DNA of 64,000 nt from contig NZ_ML762924.1 of NCBI RefSeq assembly GCF_009372235.1, positions 214,186-278,185 on the forward strand, in the 5' to 3' direction. The notes under the pieces were generated by a model that worked only from the letters and a program-made list of their open reading frames with translations, was not told the DNA's origin and made no database searches. The position numbers were made by a program, and so were the translations under genes. The stretch's first letter is position 1. Each line of letters begins with the position of its first letter. Below are positions 40,393 to 50,345 of this stretch, piece after piece. The DNA comes from Dickeya oryzae (GTDB lineage: Bacteria; Pseudomonadota; Gammaproteobacteria; Enterobacterales; Enterobacteriaceae).

Positions 40393-41592
40393 GTGACTCC
40401 AACGATCATTACTCATATAAAATGTATTATCACTAAACCGGATAGGCATAATCTGGTCACGGTGATAGTGAATACAAATAAAGGTATTACCGGTTATGGC
40501 TGCGCGACTTTCCAGCAACGTCCTCTGGCGGTGAAAACACTGGTGGATGAATATCTGTCTCCTCTGTTGGTGGGGAGGGATGCAAACCATATTGAAGATC
40601 TTTGGCATTTGATGATGGTCAATGCCTACTGGCGTAATGGCCCTGTTATCAACAATGCGATAGCCGGCGTCGATATGGCGTTATGGGATATTAAAGGCAA
40701 GCTGGCGGACATGCCGTTGTATCAATTGCTGGGCGGAAAATCGCGTGATGCGATTGCCATATATACCCATGCCGCCAGCGATACGTTGACCGGCCTGTTC
40801 GACGAGGTTGATCGCCATTACGCTGATGGTTATCGGCATATTCGTTGCCAACTGGGTTTTTACGGCGGAACCCCTGCGCAATGGCATGCGACGCGTCAAC
40901 CGATGCCGGGAGCCTATTACGATCAGGAACAGTACATGGCGAATACGTTGACCATGTTTCGTGCCCTGCGGGAGCGTTACGGCGACAAGTTTCACATTTT
41001 GCATGACGTGCATGAGCGGCTATTTCCATCTCAGGCGGTGCAGTTTGCCCGTGCGGTGGAAAGCTACCGGCCTTACTTTATTGAGGATATTCTGCCTCCT
41101 GCGCAGAACGGCTGGCTGGCACAAATCCGTGCCCAGACAGCGGTGCCGCTGGCGACAGGGGAGCTGTTCAACAATCCCGCCGAGTGGCAGGAATTGATTA
41201 TCCATCGGCATATCGATTTTATCCGCTGTCATGTCTCCCAGATCGGCGGTATTTCGCCTGCGTTGAAGCTGGCGGCACTGTGCCAGAATTTTGGCATCCG
41301 CCTGGCCTGGCACTGCCCGCCGGATATGACGCCGATTGGTGCGGCGGTGAATTTACACCTCAATATTCACCTGCATAACGCCGCCATTCAGGAATATATC
41401 GCGTATCCGGACAACACCCGGCATGTGTTCCCGGATTCACCGAGACCGGAGCAGGGATACTTGTACCCAATAGAACGGGCGGGCATTGGCGTCGAAATGG
41501 CGGAAGAGGCGGCGCAGGCGTTCCCGGTAGTCTATCGGCCGCACGAATGGACGCAGAGTCGCCTGCCGGACGGCTCGTTGCATACGCCATAG
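40393..41592 (+). CDS. Enolase-superfamily dehydratase, mannonate/gluconate dehydratase (RspA/ManD) type
   Basis: A 399-residue member of the mandelate racemase/enolase superfamily, nearest to the D-mannonate dehydratase group that includes E. coli RspA. Metal ligands are visible in order: Asp in ILHDVHERL (about 204), Glu in FIEDILPP and Glu in [16 protein letters not shown] and [13 protein letters not shown] are family landmarks. [11 protein letters not shown] replaces the usual HGPSDLSPV-like segment, so specificity may differ from known members. Likely substrates are acid sugars such as D-mannonate or D-gluconate. The start is GTG 40393 after CAGGGAAC. It is convergent with the GntR gene. 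Confidence 0.85.
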   Translation: MTPTIITHIKCIITKPDRHNLVTVIVNTNKGITGYGCATFQQRPLAVKTLVDEYLSPLLVGRDANHIEDLWHLMMVNAYWRNGPVINNAIAGVDMALWDIKGKLADMPLYQLLGGKSRDAIAIYTHAASDTLTGLFDEVDRHYADGYRHIRCQLGFYGGTPAQWHATRQPMPGAYYDQEQYMANTLTMFRALRERYGDKFHILHDVHERLFPSQAVQFARAVESYRPYFIEDILPPAQNGWLAQIRAQTAVPLATGELFNNPAEWQELIIHRHIDFIRCHVSQIGGISPALKLAALCQNFGIRLAWHCPPDMTPIGAAVNLHLNIHLHNAAIQEYIAYPDNTRHVFPDSPRPEQGYLYPIERAGIGVEMAEEAAQAFPVVYRPHEWTQSRLPDGSLHTP

Positions 41593-41612
41593 CCGTTTCG
41601 GGAAACGATTGT

Positions 41613-42341
41613 TCAGGGTGACTGACGGAAGGTTAGGTTGTCCTGATTGAAGGGAATCACGTAGGTACAGGTGTAGTTGATGTCGATGATATCGCTGACT
41701 TCGTATACCCGCCCATCTTTCAACATGCCGCGATTGATAATATGCATCGCGGCGATACCTTTCTTGCACTCCAGCAGTTGCGCTTGTACCTGATTTACGT
41801 TGACGGCCTGGTAATGGGTTAAAAAGTGAGAAATTTCATAGCCCTTGCCCAGAACGTATTTTTGGATGGATTGCTCTGGAACACGTCTCGTCATATCGGC
41901 AAACAGGTCGGCAGGCATTCTGGAGACCTCGATTTGTACCTTTTGATTATCAACGCACCGTAACCGGCAGAATTCCCATAAAAAAATGGCATCGGAAATA
42001 CCGAACATCTGTTGCTCGTCTCGGGTCGGCAGGCGCTTATGCAAACTGAGCAGGCGGAATGTGATCTGATTAAATTTCTTCTCGGTAACGGAGTTATACA
42101 CCAGCGGATTGTTGCGAATATCCGGATTGATGTAATTACCCGCGCCCTGCACCAGACGAACGGCACCAATACTGGCCAGCTTTTCCAGCGCCTTGCGGAT
42201 AGTGAAGCGCGATACACCGTATTCCTCCGCCAGCGTACGCTCCGGCGGTAGTTTTTCCGGCATCTGCTTGCCCGGCAGTGATGCGGTGTGCTGGTAAATT
42301 TTGCTCAGCAAGTCCTGAGCAATAAAGTCTTTTTTCTTCAT
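41613..42341 (-). CDS. GntR-family (HutC/UTRA) transcriptional regulator
   Basis: A 242-residue regulator. The N-terminal winged helix includes LPPERTLAEEYGVSRFTIRKALEKLASIGAVRLVQGAGNY in pieces across residues 31-70, and the C-terminal UTRA ligand-binding domain ends with VSDIIDINYTCTYVIPF. UTRA regulators usually sense small metabolites such as phosphorylated sugars. It lies convergent to the dehydratase gene and 60 nt from argE, and very probably controls the PTS/dehydratase module. ATG 42341 is chosen because the family pattern (MKKKDFIAQDLLSKI) starts there. Confidence 0.85.
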   Translation of the reverse strand: MKKKDFIAQDLLSKIYQHTASLPGKQMPEKLPPERTLAEEYGVSRFTIRKALEKLASIGAVRLVQGAGNYINPDIRNNPLVYNSVTEKKFNQITFRLLSLHKRLPTRDEQQMFGISDAIFLWEFCRLRCVDNQKVQIEVSRMPADLFADMTRRVPEQSIQKYVLGKGYEISHFLTHYQAVNVNQVQAQLLECKKGIAAMHIINRGMLKDGRVYEVSDIIDINYTCTYVIPFNQDNLTFRQSP

Positions 42342-42401
42342 CGAACACCCGGTGAACAGCGCCGCCTGCTCAGCGCGGCGCTGCAAATGTGAACAACGGT
42401 A

Positions 42402-43547
42402 TCAATGCTGGCAGAAATGATGCACCAACTGGGTAATCAACGTGCGCGTGGGTTTGATGAATGACATATCGATAAATTCATCTGGCTGATGTGCCTGATT
42501 GATCGAGCCGGGGCCGAGTACCAGCGTCGGGCACAGCTCCTGAATGAATGGCGCTTCGGTACAGTAATTCACCACATCGGTCGGTTGCCCTACCAGTTTT
42601 TCCACCACCTGCGCCAGTTGATGGTCCGCCGGGCATTCGTAGCCGGGAATCGGCGGATGCAGCTCGCTGATGGTCAGGCGGCCCGGCCAGCACTCACTGA
42701 CCGGTGCCAGGGCTTCACTCAACAAGCCGTTGAGATCGCTGAGCGTCATGCCGGGCAGTGGGCGGATATCCATGTGCAGGTCGCAGCAGGCGCAAATGCG
42801 GTTAGCGGCGTCACCGCCATGAATATGGCCGAAATTCATGGTCGGGTAGGGAATGTGGAATGCCGGATTGTGATAGCGCTCTTTGAGCGTGTTGCGCAGC
42901 CCCATCAGTTCAGAGATGGCCTCGTGCATCAGCTCGATGGCGTTAACACCGCGTGACGGGTCGCTGGAATGACCGGACTGGCCCTGAATGCGAACGACAT
43001 TCGACATGTGGCCTTTGTGGGCGCGTACCGGTTGCAGCGAGGTGGGTTCGCCGATAATCGCGCAATCCGGGCGGATACCGGTCGATTCGGAGAAGTATTT
43101 GGCACCCGCCATCGTCGTTTCTTCATCTGCGGTGGCCAGAATGTACAGCGGCTTGGTCAGCTTACTGGCATCCACATCACGCAGCGCATCAAGAATAAAA
43201 GCGAAAAAGCCTTTCATGTCGGCGGTGCCGAGCCCGTAGAGCTTATTGTCGTGCTCAGTGAGGGTAAAAGGGTCGCGCGTCCAGCGTCCGTCGTCGAACG
43301 GCACGGTATCGGTGTGACCGGCCAGCAGCAGCCCGCCGTTACCTTCACCCAGACGGGCCAACAAATTGAATTTATTAAACGTACCGGGAACCGGCTGCAC
43401 ATCGACATGAAAACCCAGATCGCTAAACCATCCCGCCAACAGATTGATTAAGGTCTCATTGCTTTGATCCAGTGCACGCTCGGTGGCGCTGATGGACGGA
43501 GTGGCGATCAATGCCCGGTAGAGCTCCATAAAAGGGGGTAAATTCAT
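42402..43547 (-). CDS. argE: Acetylornithine deacetylase
   Basis: ArgE removes the acetyl group from N-acetylornithine, giving ornithine for arginine synthesis. From ATG 43547 the protein has 381 residues (383 in E. coli), an M20 metallopeptidase with metal ligands His and Asp in [14 protein letters not shown], Asp in GTADMKG, Glu-Glu in [11 protein letters not shown] and His in [22 protein letters not shown] marks the dimerisation domain. An upstream start at 43592 overlaps the ARG boxes and is rejected. It is divergent from argCBH. Confidence 0.97.
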   Translation of the reverse strand: MNLPPFMELYRALIATPSISATERALDQSNETLINLLAGWFSDLGFHVDVQPVPGTFNKFNLLARLGEGNGGLLLAGHTDTVPFDDGRWTRDPFTLTEHDNKLYGLGTADMKGFFAFILDALRDVDASKLTKPLYILATADEETTMAGAKYFSESTGIRPDCAIIGEPTSLQPVRAHKGHMSNVVRIQGQSGHSSDPSRGVNAIELMHEAISELMGLRNTLKERYHNPAFHIPYPTMNFGHIHGGDAANRICACCDLHMDIRPLPGMTLSDLNGLLSEALAPVSECWPGRLTISELHPPIPGYECPADHQLAQVVEKLVGQPTDVVNYCTEAPFIQELCPTLVLGPGSINQAHQPDEFIDMSFIKPTRTLITQLVHHFCQH

Positions 43548-43579
43548 CTTCACTGTTGACAGCCTCTGGGTTAGGATAG

Positions 43580-43618
43580 TATCAATATTCATGCATTTAT
43601 TGTGAATAAAAATACAAT
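43580..43618. promoter_or_regulatory. Paired ARG boxes (ArgR operator) between argE and argC
   Basis: Two 18-bp sites, at 43580-43597 and 43601-43618, separated by exactly 3 bp, match the ARG-box consensus pattern (W-W-TGAAT-N-ATTATTCA-W-W) at 14 and 15 of 18 positions. The spacing is the hallmark of ArgR hexamer binding, and the site lies between the divergent argE and argC starts. Confidence 0.85.
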
Positions 43619-43662
43619 AATGCCAGGCGAAATGAAATCACAAGCTGTGCGGCGAGGCGAGA

Positions 43663-43752
43663 TTGTCGCATAATCGTTTCTTCTGGCTGTTGTGGGTGAA
43701 CGGCGTGGCCGCGCTGATGAGCCTGCTTACTGTTCCACCTATCTGGCAATAA
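43663..43752 (+). CDS. Possible 29-residue hydrophobic peptide upstream of argC
   Basis: A short ORF starting TTG at 43663 and ending TAA at 43752, 15 nt before the argC ATG. GAGG lies 5 nt before the TTG. The predicted peptide (SHNRFFWLLWVNGVAALMSL then LTVPPIWQ) is one hydrophobic helix-like segment with three Trp. It could be a leader ORF coupled to argC or a small membrane protein. It may also be chance: the TTG start and the short length are weak points. Confidence 0.3.
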   Translation: MSHNRFFWLLWVNGVAALMSLLTVPPIWQ

Positions 43753-43767
43753 AGGTATACCGAACTC

Positions 43768-44772
43768 ATGCTGAACACGTTGATCGTTGGTGCAAGTGGC
43801 TATACTGGCGCTGAACTGGCCTTGTACCTGAACCGTCACCCACAGATGAACATAACCGCTTTAGCGGTCTCTGCGCAAAGCGTTGATGCGGGAAAACGCA
43901 TTTCTGACCTGCACCCTCAGCTTAAAGGCATTATCGACTTACCGGTGCAGCCACTGACCGATGTGGCCGAGGCCGCAAAGGGTGTGGATGTGGTGTTTCT
44001 GGCCACTGACCACAAGGTGAGCCACGATCTTGCACCGCAATTCCTGAACGCTGGTTGTACCGTGTTCGACCTGTCTGGCGCATTCCGCGTGCAGGATCCT
44101 GAATTTTATACCCGTTACTACGGCTTCGAGCACCAGCATACCGACTGGCTGGCGCAGGCGGTGTATGGCCTGGCGGAATGGCAGGCAGAGTCTATCAAGC
44201 AAGCGCGGCTTATCGCTGTGCCGGGGTGTTACCCCACCGCGTCTCAACTGGCACTGAAACCGCTGGTGGAAGGCGGTTTGCTGAACCCGAACCAGTGGCC
44301 GGTGATTGATGCCACCAGCGGCGTCAGCGGTGCGGGTCGTAAGGCGAGCATGACCAACAGTTTCTGTGAAGTCAGCCTGCAGCCGTACGGCATCTTCAAT
44401 CATCGCCATCACCCGGAAATCGCCACCCATCTCGGTATTCCGGTGATTTTCACCCCGCATCTGGGCAATTTCCCGCGTGGTATTCTGGCGACGATTACCT
44501 GTCGTTTGCAGCCGGGCGTCACCGCGCAGGACGTGGCAGAAGCCTATCATAACGCTTATCACGACAAACCGCTGGTGCGGTTGTATGAGAAAGGCGTACC
44601 GGCACTGAAATCGGTAGTCGGACTGCCGTTCTGCGATATCGGCTTTGTGGTGCAAGACGAGCACCTGATCGTGGTCGCTACCGAAGATAACCTGCTCAAA
44701 GGTGCGGCGGCGCAGGCGGTACAGTGCATGAACATTCGCTTCGGTTTCCCTGAAACCCAATCCTTACTCTGA
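43768..44772 (+). CDS. argC: N-acetyl-gamma-glutamyl-phosphate reductase
   Basis: ArgC reduces N-acetylglutamyl phosphate to the semialdehyde with NADPH. The 334-residue protein (334 in E. coli) begins [20 protein letters not shown] with the Rossmann motif and has the catalytic Cys in [17 protein letters not shown] (about residue 154) and [16 protein letters not shown] near residue 215. It is the first gene of argC-argB-argH and is divergent from argE, with paired ARG boxes in between. No strong ribosome binding site is visible except a weak AAAGG. Confidence 0.97.
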   Translation: MLNTLIVGASGYTGAELALYLNRHPQMNITALAVSAQSVDAGKRISDLHPQLKGIIDLPVQPLTDVAEAAKGVDVVFLATDHKVSHDLAPQFLNAGCTVFDLSGAFRVQDPEFYTRYYGFEHQHTDWLAQAVYGLAEWQAESIKQARLIAVPGCYPTASQLALKPLVEGGLLNPNQWPVIDATSGVSGAGRKASMTNSFCEVSLQPYGIFNHRHHPEIATHLGIPVIFTPHLGNFPRGILATITCRLQPGVTAQDVAEAYHNAYHDKPLVRLYEKGVPALKSVVGLPFCDIGFVVQDEHLIVVATEDNLLKGAAAQAVQCMNIRFGFPETQSLL

Positions 44773-44796
44773 TGACACCCTGAGGCGCAAAGACCG

Positions 44797-45570
44797 ATGA
44801 ATCCGTTAATTATCAAATTAGGTGGCGTATTACTGGATAGCGAAGAGGCGCTGGAGCGCCTGTTCACCGCGCTGGTCGCTTACCGTCAACAGCATCAGCG
44901 CCCGCTGGTGATCGTTCATGGCGGCGGTTGTCTGGTCGATGACCTGATGAAGAAACTGTCGCTGCCGGTGGTCAAGAAAAATGGCCTGCGTGTGACGCCA
45001 GCCGATCAAATCGACATTATTACCGGCGCGCTGGCCGGTTCTGCCAATAAAACCCTGCTGGCCTGGGCGATTCGTCACGGCATCAATGCAGTGGGCCTGA
45101 GTCTGGCAGATGGCGGCAGCACCGTGGTAACACAACTGAATGATGAACTGGGCCATGTGGGCAAAGCGCAAGCAGGTTCCCCGGCACTGCTCAACACCCT
45201 GCTGAGCGCCGGTTATCTGCCGGTGATCAGCTCCATCGGTATTACCGTTGGCGGTGAACTGATGAACGTTAACGCCGATCAGGCTGCCACCGCGCTGGCA
45301 CAGACGCTGGGCGCGGATTTGATTCTGCTGTCCGATGTGAGCGGCATTCTGGACGGTAAAGGTCAGCGCATTGCGGAAATGACCGCCGGTAAAGCGGAAG
45401 AACTGATCGCTCAGGGCATTATTACCGACGGTATGATCGTTAAAGTGAATGCGGCACTGGACGCGGCGCGTGCGCTGGGTCGTCCGGTCGATATCGCCAG
45501 CTGGCGTCATGCCGAGCAGTTACCCATGCTGTTCAACGGCGTGTCTATAGGTACCCGCATTCTGGCGTAA
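44797..45570 (+). CDS. argB: Acetylglutamate kinase
   Basis: ArgB phosphorylates N-acetylglutamate with ATP. The 257-residue protein (258 in E. coli) belongs to the amino acid kinase family, with IIKLGGVLL at the start, [12 protein letters not shown] near residue 45, [12 protein letters not shown] near residue 160 and [13 protein letters not shown] near residue 212. It lacks the N-terminal extension of arginine-inhibited forms. It follows argC by 24 nt and precedes argH by 116 nt. argG, which some relatives carry between argB and argH, is not here. Confidence 0.97.
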   Translation: MNPLIIKLGGVLLDSEEALERLFTALVAYRQQHQRPLVIVHGGGCLVDDLMKKLSLPVVKKNGLRVTPADQIDIITGALAGSANKTLLAWAIRHGINAVGLSLADGGSTVVTQLNDELGHVGKAQAGSPALLNTLLSAGYLPVISSIGITVGGELMNVNADQAATALAQTLGADLILLSDVSGILDGKGQRIAEMTAGKAEELIAQGIITDGMIVKVNAALDAARALGRPVDIASWRHAEQLPMLFNGVSIGTRILA

Positions 45571-45635
45571 TCCGTCAGCATGTCGTACGTGTTCTCCCTG
45601 CGTAAATCGCCGGAAGAACACGGCAGTTCAATCAC

Positions 45636-45664
45636 GGGCTGAACGGGAGTCGGCCCGCTTTTAT
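45636..45664 (+). other. Hairpin between argB and argH
   Basis: CGGGC (45638-45642) and GCCCG (45656-45660) pair across a 13-nt loop and are followed by CTTTTAT. It could be a weak terminator or attenuator that lowers argH expression relative to argB. The stem is short and I do not rely on it. Confidence 0.3.
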
Positions 45665-45686
45665 CAGAGAGACCGGGAGTGTAGTT

Positions 45687-47060
45687 ATGGCTTTGTGGGG
45701 CGGACGGTTCACGCAGGCGGCAGATACGCGTTTTAAACAATTCAACGATTCACTGCGGTTTGATTACCGTCTGGCGGAGCAGGACATTATCGGGTCCATC
45801 GGCTGGTCTAAATCCCTGGTGACGGTAAATGTACTGAGCGCTCAGGAGCAGCAGCAACTGGAGCAGGCACTCAATGCGTTGCTAACCGAGGTGCAGGCGG
45901 ACCCGGAAGCTATCCTGCAAAGCGATGCAGAAGACATCCACAGCTGGGTAGAGCAGAAACTGATCGAGAAAGTCGGCTCGCTGGGCAAAAAGCTGCACAC
46001 CGGGCGCAGCCGTAACGACCAGGTGGCGACGGACCTGAAACTGTGGTGCAAGGCGCAGGTGAGCGAGCTGGCGCAGGCGATTCGTCATCTGCGTGCGGCC
46101 TTGGTCGCTACCGCCGAAGCGAATCAGGATGCGGTGATGCCGGGCTATACCCACTTGCAACGCGCACAGCCGGTGACCTTCGCTCACTGGTGTCTGGCTT
46201 ACCATGAAATGCTCGCACGTGATGAGAGCCGTCTTGAGGATACGCTCAAGCGTCTGGACGTCAGCCCTCTGGGTTGCGGCGCGCTGGCGGGCACCGCTTA
46301 TCCTATCGACCGCGAGCAGTTGGCTGGCTGGTTGGGATTTGCCTCTGCTACCCGCAACAGTCTGGATACGGTCTCTGACCGTGATCACGTACTGGAACTG
46401 CTGTCCGATGCGTCTATCGGTATGGTGCATTTGTCGCGCTTTGCCGAAGATTTGATTTTCTTCAACAGCGGTGAAGCGGCGTTTGTCGAGTTGTCTGACC
46501 GCGTGACTTCCGGCTCTTCCCTGATGCCGCAGAAGAAAAACCCGGATGCACTGGAGCTTATCCGCGGTAAATGTGGCCGTGTTCAGGGTGCGCTGGCCGG
46601 TATGCTGGTGACGCTGAAAGGGCTGCCGCTGGCCTATAACAAAGATATGCAGGAAGACAAGGAAGGGCTGTTCGATGCGCTGGATACCTGGCACGACTGC
46701 CTGTTGATGGCGTCACTGGTGCTGGAAGGCATTCAGGTGAAACGTCCGCGCTGCCAGGAAGCGGCACAGCAGGGTTACGCCAACGCGACCGAACTGGCTG
46801 ATTATCTGGTTGCCAAAGGTGTGCCGTTCCGCGAAGCGCACCACATCGTTGGTGAAGCGGTGGTGGAAGCGATTCGTCAGGGTAAAGCGCTGGAAGCGTT
46901 GTCACTGGCGGATCTCAAACAGTTCAGCGCAGTCATCGAAGACGATGTCTATCCGGTGCTGTCGTTGCAGTCCTGTCTGGATAAACGCGCGGCACAGGGC
47001 GGGGTGTCGCCGCAGCAAGTCGCACGCGCGATTGCCGACGCGAAGCAACGTCTGGCGTAA
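45687..47060 (+). CDS. argH: Argininosuccinate lyase
   Basis: ArgH splits argininosuccinate into arginine and fumarate, the last step of arginine synthesis. The 457-residue protein (457 in E. coli) belongs to the fumarase/aspartase superfamily: [20 protein letters not shown] at the start, [17 protein letters not shown] near residue 107, [17 protein letters not shown] near residue 155 and the signature loop [12 protein letters not shown] with the catalytic Ser near residue 276. A GGGAG lies upstream. It is followed by a 10-bp tandem repeat and an intrinsic terminator. Confidence 0.98.
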   Translation: MALWGGRFTQAADTRFKQFNDSLRFDYRLAEQDIIGSIGWSKSLVTVNVLSAQEQQQLEQALNALLTEVQADPEAILQSDAEDIHSWVEQKLIEKVGSLGKKLHTGRSRNDQVATDLKLWCKAQVSELAQAIRHLRAALVATAEANQDAVMPGYTHLQRAQPVTFAHWCLAYHEMLARDESRLEDTLKRLDVSPLGCGALAGTAYPIDREQLAGWLGFASATRNSLDTVSDRDHVLELLSDASIGMVHLSRFAEDLIFFNSGEAAFVELSDRVTSGSSLMPQKKNPDALELIRGKCGRVQGALAGMLVTLKGLPLAYNKDMQEDKEGLFDALDTWHDCLLMASLVLEGIQVKRPRCQEAAQQGYANATELADYLVAKGVPFREAHHIVGEAVVEAIRQGKALEALSLADLKQFSAVIEDDVYPVLSLQSCLDKRAAQGGVSPQQVARAIADAKQRLA

Positions 47061-47066
47061 TCCTGT

Positions 47067-47096
47067 TTATCGATATTTATCGGTATTTATCGATAT
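47067..47096. repeat. Three tandem 10-bp repeats after argH
   Basis: TTATCGATAT, TTATCGGTAT and TTATCGATAT follow one another directly, starting 7 nt after the argH stop and ending just before the terminator stem. They probably arose by slippage. Confidence 0.85.
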
Positions 47097-47099
47097 CAG

Positions 47100-47128
47100 A
47101 ACCGGCCTGCGGGCCGGTTTTGTTTTTT
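47100..47128 (+). terminator. Intrinsic terminator of argCBH
   Basis: AACCGGCC and GGCCGGTT form an 8-bp stem with a four-base loop, followed by TTGTTTTTT. Confidence 0.92.
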
Positions 47129-47291
47129 CTATGCTTCTCCTTTTCTGTCTTCGACCTTCTGCTTTCTGATGTCGGCTCGCATTTCCTCGCTATTAGACGG
47201 CTTTTCCGGCCGATTTCGCACATAACCTCTGGACAGATATACAGCCTCACTTTACCTTGGCGGGCAGTGGTACTGATAACCTGGGGGCGGT

Positions 47292-48833
47292 GTGGATATC
47301 TCCTTGTTTTATGGCATCGGCGGTGGCGTTGTTGGCCTGTTGTTGGGCTGGCTGGCGGCCAGCTTGCTGCAACAGCAGCGTCAGGCGCGGCATGATACCG
47401 AGTTTCGGTTACAGCAGCAGGCGCTGGAACAGACGCGCCAGCAACTGAGCGAAAACCAGCAAGCGCGGCAGCAAGACCAGCAGCGGTTGGATCAACAGGC
47501 GCAGGCGTTACATTCGCTACACGCACAACTGGCGGCGGGTGAGGAAAAACTGCGGCAACTGGCAGAGCTACGGGAAGAGTGTGCCCAGCTCAATCAGGAA
47601 CTGCGTGCATTGCGTGAGGCCAACGGTGCGCAGGAAGCAGAACTGCGTGAAGTCACCATTCGTCTTGAGGAAACCCGGCTGGCGGCGGAGGAGAAGCAGC
47701 GGTTGCTGATGAATAGCGAACAGCGTTTATCCACTCAGTTTGAAAACCTCGCCAATCGTATCTTTGAGCAGACCGGACACAAGGTGGACCAGCAAAACCA
47801 GCAGAGCATGGAGAAGCTGTTGACGCCATTACGCGAGCAACTGGATGGTTTTCGCCGTCAGGTGCAAGAGAGCTTCGGGGCGGAATCGCGTGAGCGACAC
47901 ACACTGGCGCATGAAATCCGCAATCTACAGCAACTGAATGCCCGCATGGCGCAGGAAGCCATCAACCTCACTAATGCGTTAAAAGGCGACAACAAAACCC
48001 AGGGTAATTGGGGCGAAGTGGTGTTGAGCCGGGTACTGGAAAGTTCCGGATTGCGTGAAGGGCATGAATATGACACCCAGGTCAGCGTTCAGACCGCTAG
48101 CAATAGCCGCCTGCAACCGGATGTGATTGTGCGGCTGCCACATGGCAAAGATGTGGTTATCGACGCCAAAATGTCGCTGGTGGCTTATGAGCGCTATTTC
48201 AACAGCGATAATGAAGCTGAACGAGCGGCAGCCCTGAATGAACATCTGTTGTCTATCCGTAATCACATTCGGTTGCTGGGCAGCAAGGATTACCAACAAC
48301 TACCGGGGTTGCGTTCTCTCGACTATGTGTTGATGTTTATTCCCGTCGAACCGGCGTTTCTGGTGGCTATCGATCGTCAGCCTGATCTGATCACCGAGGC
48401 ATTACGTCACAATATTATGCTGGTCAGCCCTACGACTTTACTGGTAGCGTTACGGACGATTAACAATCTCTGGCGTTATGAGCAGCAAAGCCGTAATGCG
48501 CAGTTAATCGCCGAACGCGCGTCACGGTTGTACGACAAGCTGCGTTTGTTTGTTGATGATATGGCGTCGCTGGGGCAAGGGCTGGAGAAAGCGCAGGCAG
48601 GTTACCGTCAGGCGATGAAAAAACTGGCGTCCGGGCGCGGCAATCTGATAGGTCAGGCCGAAGGATTCCGGGCATTGGGGGTGGAGATCAAGCGGCCAGT
48701 CAATGTCCCCATGATGCAAGATGAGCCTTTGACGCCGGATGCGTTGCTCGCATTGTCACAAAACGCGCATGATGATGAGACTGAACACAGTGTAGATGGC
48801 ATGGATGATGTGCCGAATGGCACAGCGGTATGA
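47292..48833 (+). CDS. rmuC: DNA recombination protein RmuC
   Basis: RmuC is linked to suppression of short inverted-repeat recombination in E. coli. The 513-residue protein has an N-terminal hydrophobic anchor (ISLFYGIGGGVVGLLLGWLA), a long Gln/Glu/Arg-rich coiled coil (about 28-170) and the RmuC domain with a nuclease-like core: GNWGEVVLSRVLESSGL, VIVRLPHGKDVVIDAKMSL and a C-terminal AGYRQAMKKLASGRGNL. The start is GTG 47292 after GGGGG. It begins the conserved block rmuC-ubiE-ubiJ-ubiB-tat. A variable tail with acidic and polar residues ends the protein. Confidence 0.93.
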   Translation: MDISLFYGIGGGVVGLLLGWLAASLLQQQRQARHDTEFRLQQQALEQTRQQLSENQQARQQDQQRLDQQAQALHSLHAQLAAGEEKLRQLAELREECAQLNQELRALREANGAQEAELREVTIRLEETRLAAEEKQRLLMNSEQRLSTQFENLANRIFEQTGHKVDQQNQQSMEKLLTPLREQLDGFRRQVQESFGAESRERHTLAHEIRNLQQLNARMAQEAINLTNALKGDNKTQGNWGEVVLSRVLESSGLREGHEYDTQVSVQTASNSRLQPDVIVRLPHGKDVVIDAKMSLVAYERYFNSDNEAERAAALNEHLLSIRNHIRLLGSKDYQQLPGLRSLDYVLMFIPVEPAFLVAIDRQPDLITEALRHNIMLVSPTTLLVALRTINNLWRYEQQSRNAQLIAERASRLYDKLRLFVDDMASLGQGLEKAQAGYRQAMKKLASGRGNLIGQAEGFRALGVEIKRPVNVPMMQDEPLTPDALLALSQNAHDDETEHSVDGMDDVPNGTAV

Positions 48834-48967
48834 TGTTGATCAGGTTCAGCGCACAGGGTGGAAAGAAGGGCGGTCGCTTTTGAGCGGGGTCTGGTACACT
48901 CTCTATCCATTAATGCTACCCATTAATGGGTAATGCGATCCTGAAGTTGAAGAAGCAGGTGGATAAC

Positions 48968-49723
48968 ATGGTAGACGATTCGGATAAGACGACACATTTT
49001 GGTTTTCGCACGGTAGCGAAAGATGATAAGGAAGCCATGGTGGCGGATGTTTTTCATTCTGTGGCTGCCAAATATGACCTGATGAATGATCTGATGTCAT
49101 TTGGTATTCACCGTGTTTGGAAACGGTTTACCATTGAGTGCAGCGGTGTACGCCGTGGCCAGCGCGTGCTGGACCTGGCGGGTGGTACCGGTGATCTGAC
49201 CGCCAAATTCTCCCGTCTGGTAGGAGATGAAGGCGAAGTGGTGTTGGCGGATATCAATGCGTCAATGCTGAAAGTCGGACGCGAGAAGCTGCGTAATAAC
49301 GGTGTGGTGGGTAATGTCAGTTATGTGCAGGCCAATGCGGAAGCGTTGCCGTTTCCAGAGAATTTTTTCGATTGCATCACCATTTCCTTCGGATTGCGTA
49401 ACGTCACCGAGAAAGAGCGAGCGCTGCGTTCTATGTATCGGGTGCTGAAACCCGGTGGCCGCTTGCTGGTGCTCGAGTTCTCAAAACCTACCGTGAAGGT
49501 GTTGAGCAAAGTCTACGACGTCTATTCTTTCCACGTGTTGCCCCGTATTGGCGAAATGGTTGCCAGTGATGCCGGTAGCTACCGCTATCTGGCGGAATCC
49601 ATTCGTATGCATCCCGACCAGGAGACATTAAAAGGGATGATGGTCGATGCCGGTTTTGACAGTGTGGATTACTTCAATCTGACCAGCGGTATCGTGGCGC
49701 TGCATCGCGGATTTAAATTCTGA
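48968..49723 (+). CDS. ubiE: Ubiquinone/menaquinone C-methyltransferase
   Basis: UbiE C-methylates intermediates in both ubiquinone and menaquinone synthesis using S-adenosylmethionine. From ATG 48968 the protein has 251 residues, the E. coli length. The SAM-binding motif [11 protein letters not shown] is near residue 66, and ANAEALPFP and [11 protein letters not shown] follow, with the C-terminal [17 protein letters not shown] lies 5 nt upstream of the start. The upstream 14-codon extension is rejected on length. ubiJ begins 13 nt after the stop. Confidence 0.97.
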   Translation: MVDDSDKTTHFGFRTVAKDDKEAMVADVFHSVAAKYDLMNDLMSFGIHRVWKRFTIECSGVRRGQRVLDLAGGTGDLTAKFSRLVGDEGEVVLADINASMLKVGREKLRNNGVVGNVSYVQANAEALPFPENFFDCITISFGLRNVTEKERALRSMYRVLKPGGRLLVLEFSKPTVKVLSKVYDVYSFHVLPRIGEMVASDAGSYRYLAESIRMHPDQETLKGMMVDAGFDSVDYFNLTSGIVALHRGFKF

Positions 49724-49736
49724 GTTGGATACTCCC

Positions 49737-50345
49737 ATGTTGATAATGCCTGTGTTGACGGCGGCACTGGAAACAGCGCTCAACCAGCTTTTGTTCCGTG
49801 ACCGGAGTCTGAAAGCCGCCCGTCAGCGTTTGCACGGAAAAACGTTGCGAGTGGATGTGGCGGAATTGGGTACGCCGTTGGTATTGGTTTTTTCCGAATA
49901 TCGCCTTGATGTGGTGAGTCAGTGGGCAGAGCAGCCAGACTGTTGGTTGCAAACCCGCTTACCGGCATTGATGAAATTGCGCGACCGGCAGCAATTGTCT
50001 GCCCTGATGCGCAGTGGTGAATTGGTGCTGGAAGGGGATATTCAGGTGGCGCAGCAGTTTGTCACCTTGCTGGATCTGGCGGAGTTTGACCCGGCAGAAT
50101 GGCTGTCGCCCTGGCTGGGTGATGTAGTGGCAGAAGGGCTGAGTCAGGCGGCGGGTAAGGTTGCGGGGACGTTGATGCGTTCAACATGCCGCCAGCAGCA
50201 GGCGCTGTCGGAAACCGTAACCGAGGAGTGGTGTCTGGCACCCGGCAAGCTGGAAGGACTCTGGTTTGCCGACGAAGTGGACGCGTTGGCGCAAGCGGTG
50301 GAGGCACTGTCCGTCAGGCTGGCAAAACTGGAGGGAGCGCCATGA
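49737..50345 (+). CDS. ubiJ: Ubiquinone biosynthesis accessory factor UbiJ
   Basis: A 202-residue SCP2-like lipid-binding protein; in E. coli UbiJ is needed for aerobic ubiquinone synthesis and is part of a soluble Ubi complex with UbiK. Visible features are [20 protein letters not shown]-like segment (about residue 80-95), [21 protein letters not shown] and the C-terminal coiled coil ending RLAKLEGAP. The start is not certain: ATG 49737 is used; TTG 49725 and ATG 49746 are alternatives. The stop overlaps the ubiB start by 4 nt (ATGA). Confidence 0.92.
   Translation: MLIMPVLTAALETALNQLLFRDRSLKAARQRLHGKTLRVDVAELGTPLVLVFSEYRLDVVSQWAEQPDCWLQTRLPALMKLRDRQQLSALMRSGELVLEGDIQVAQQFVTLLDLAEFDPAEWLSPWLGDVVAEGLSQAAGKVAGTLMRSTCRQQQALSETVTEEWCLAPGKLEGLWFADEVDALAQAVEALSVRLAKLEGAP

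Noticed and set aside
43939-44760. 273-residue ORF opposite argC
   Set aside because: Antisense shadow; no domain or start signal.
45571-45686. Remnant of argG between argB and argH
   Set aside because: Some relatives carry argG here; the 116 nt show no similarity to argG by eye and are too short to judge.
45882-46694. 270-residue ORF opposite argH
   Set aside because: Antisense shadow of argH.
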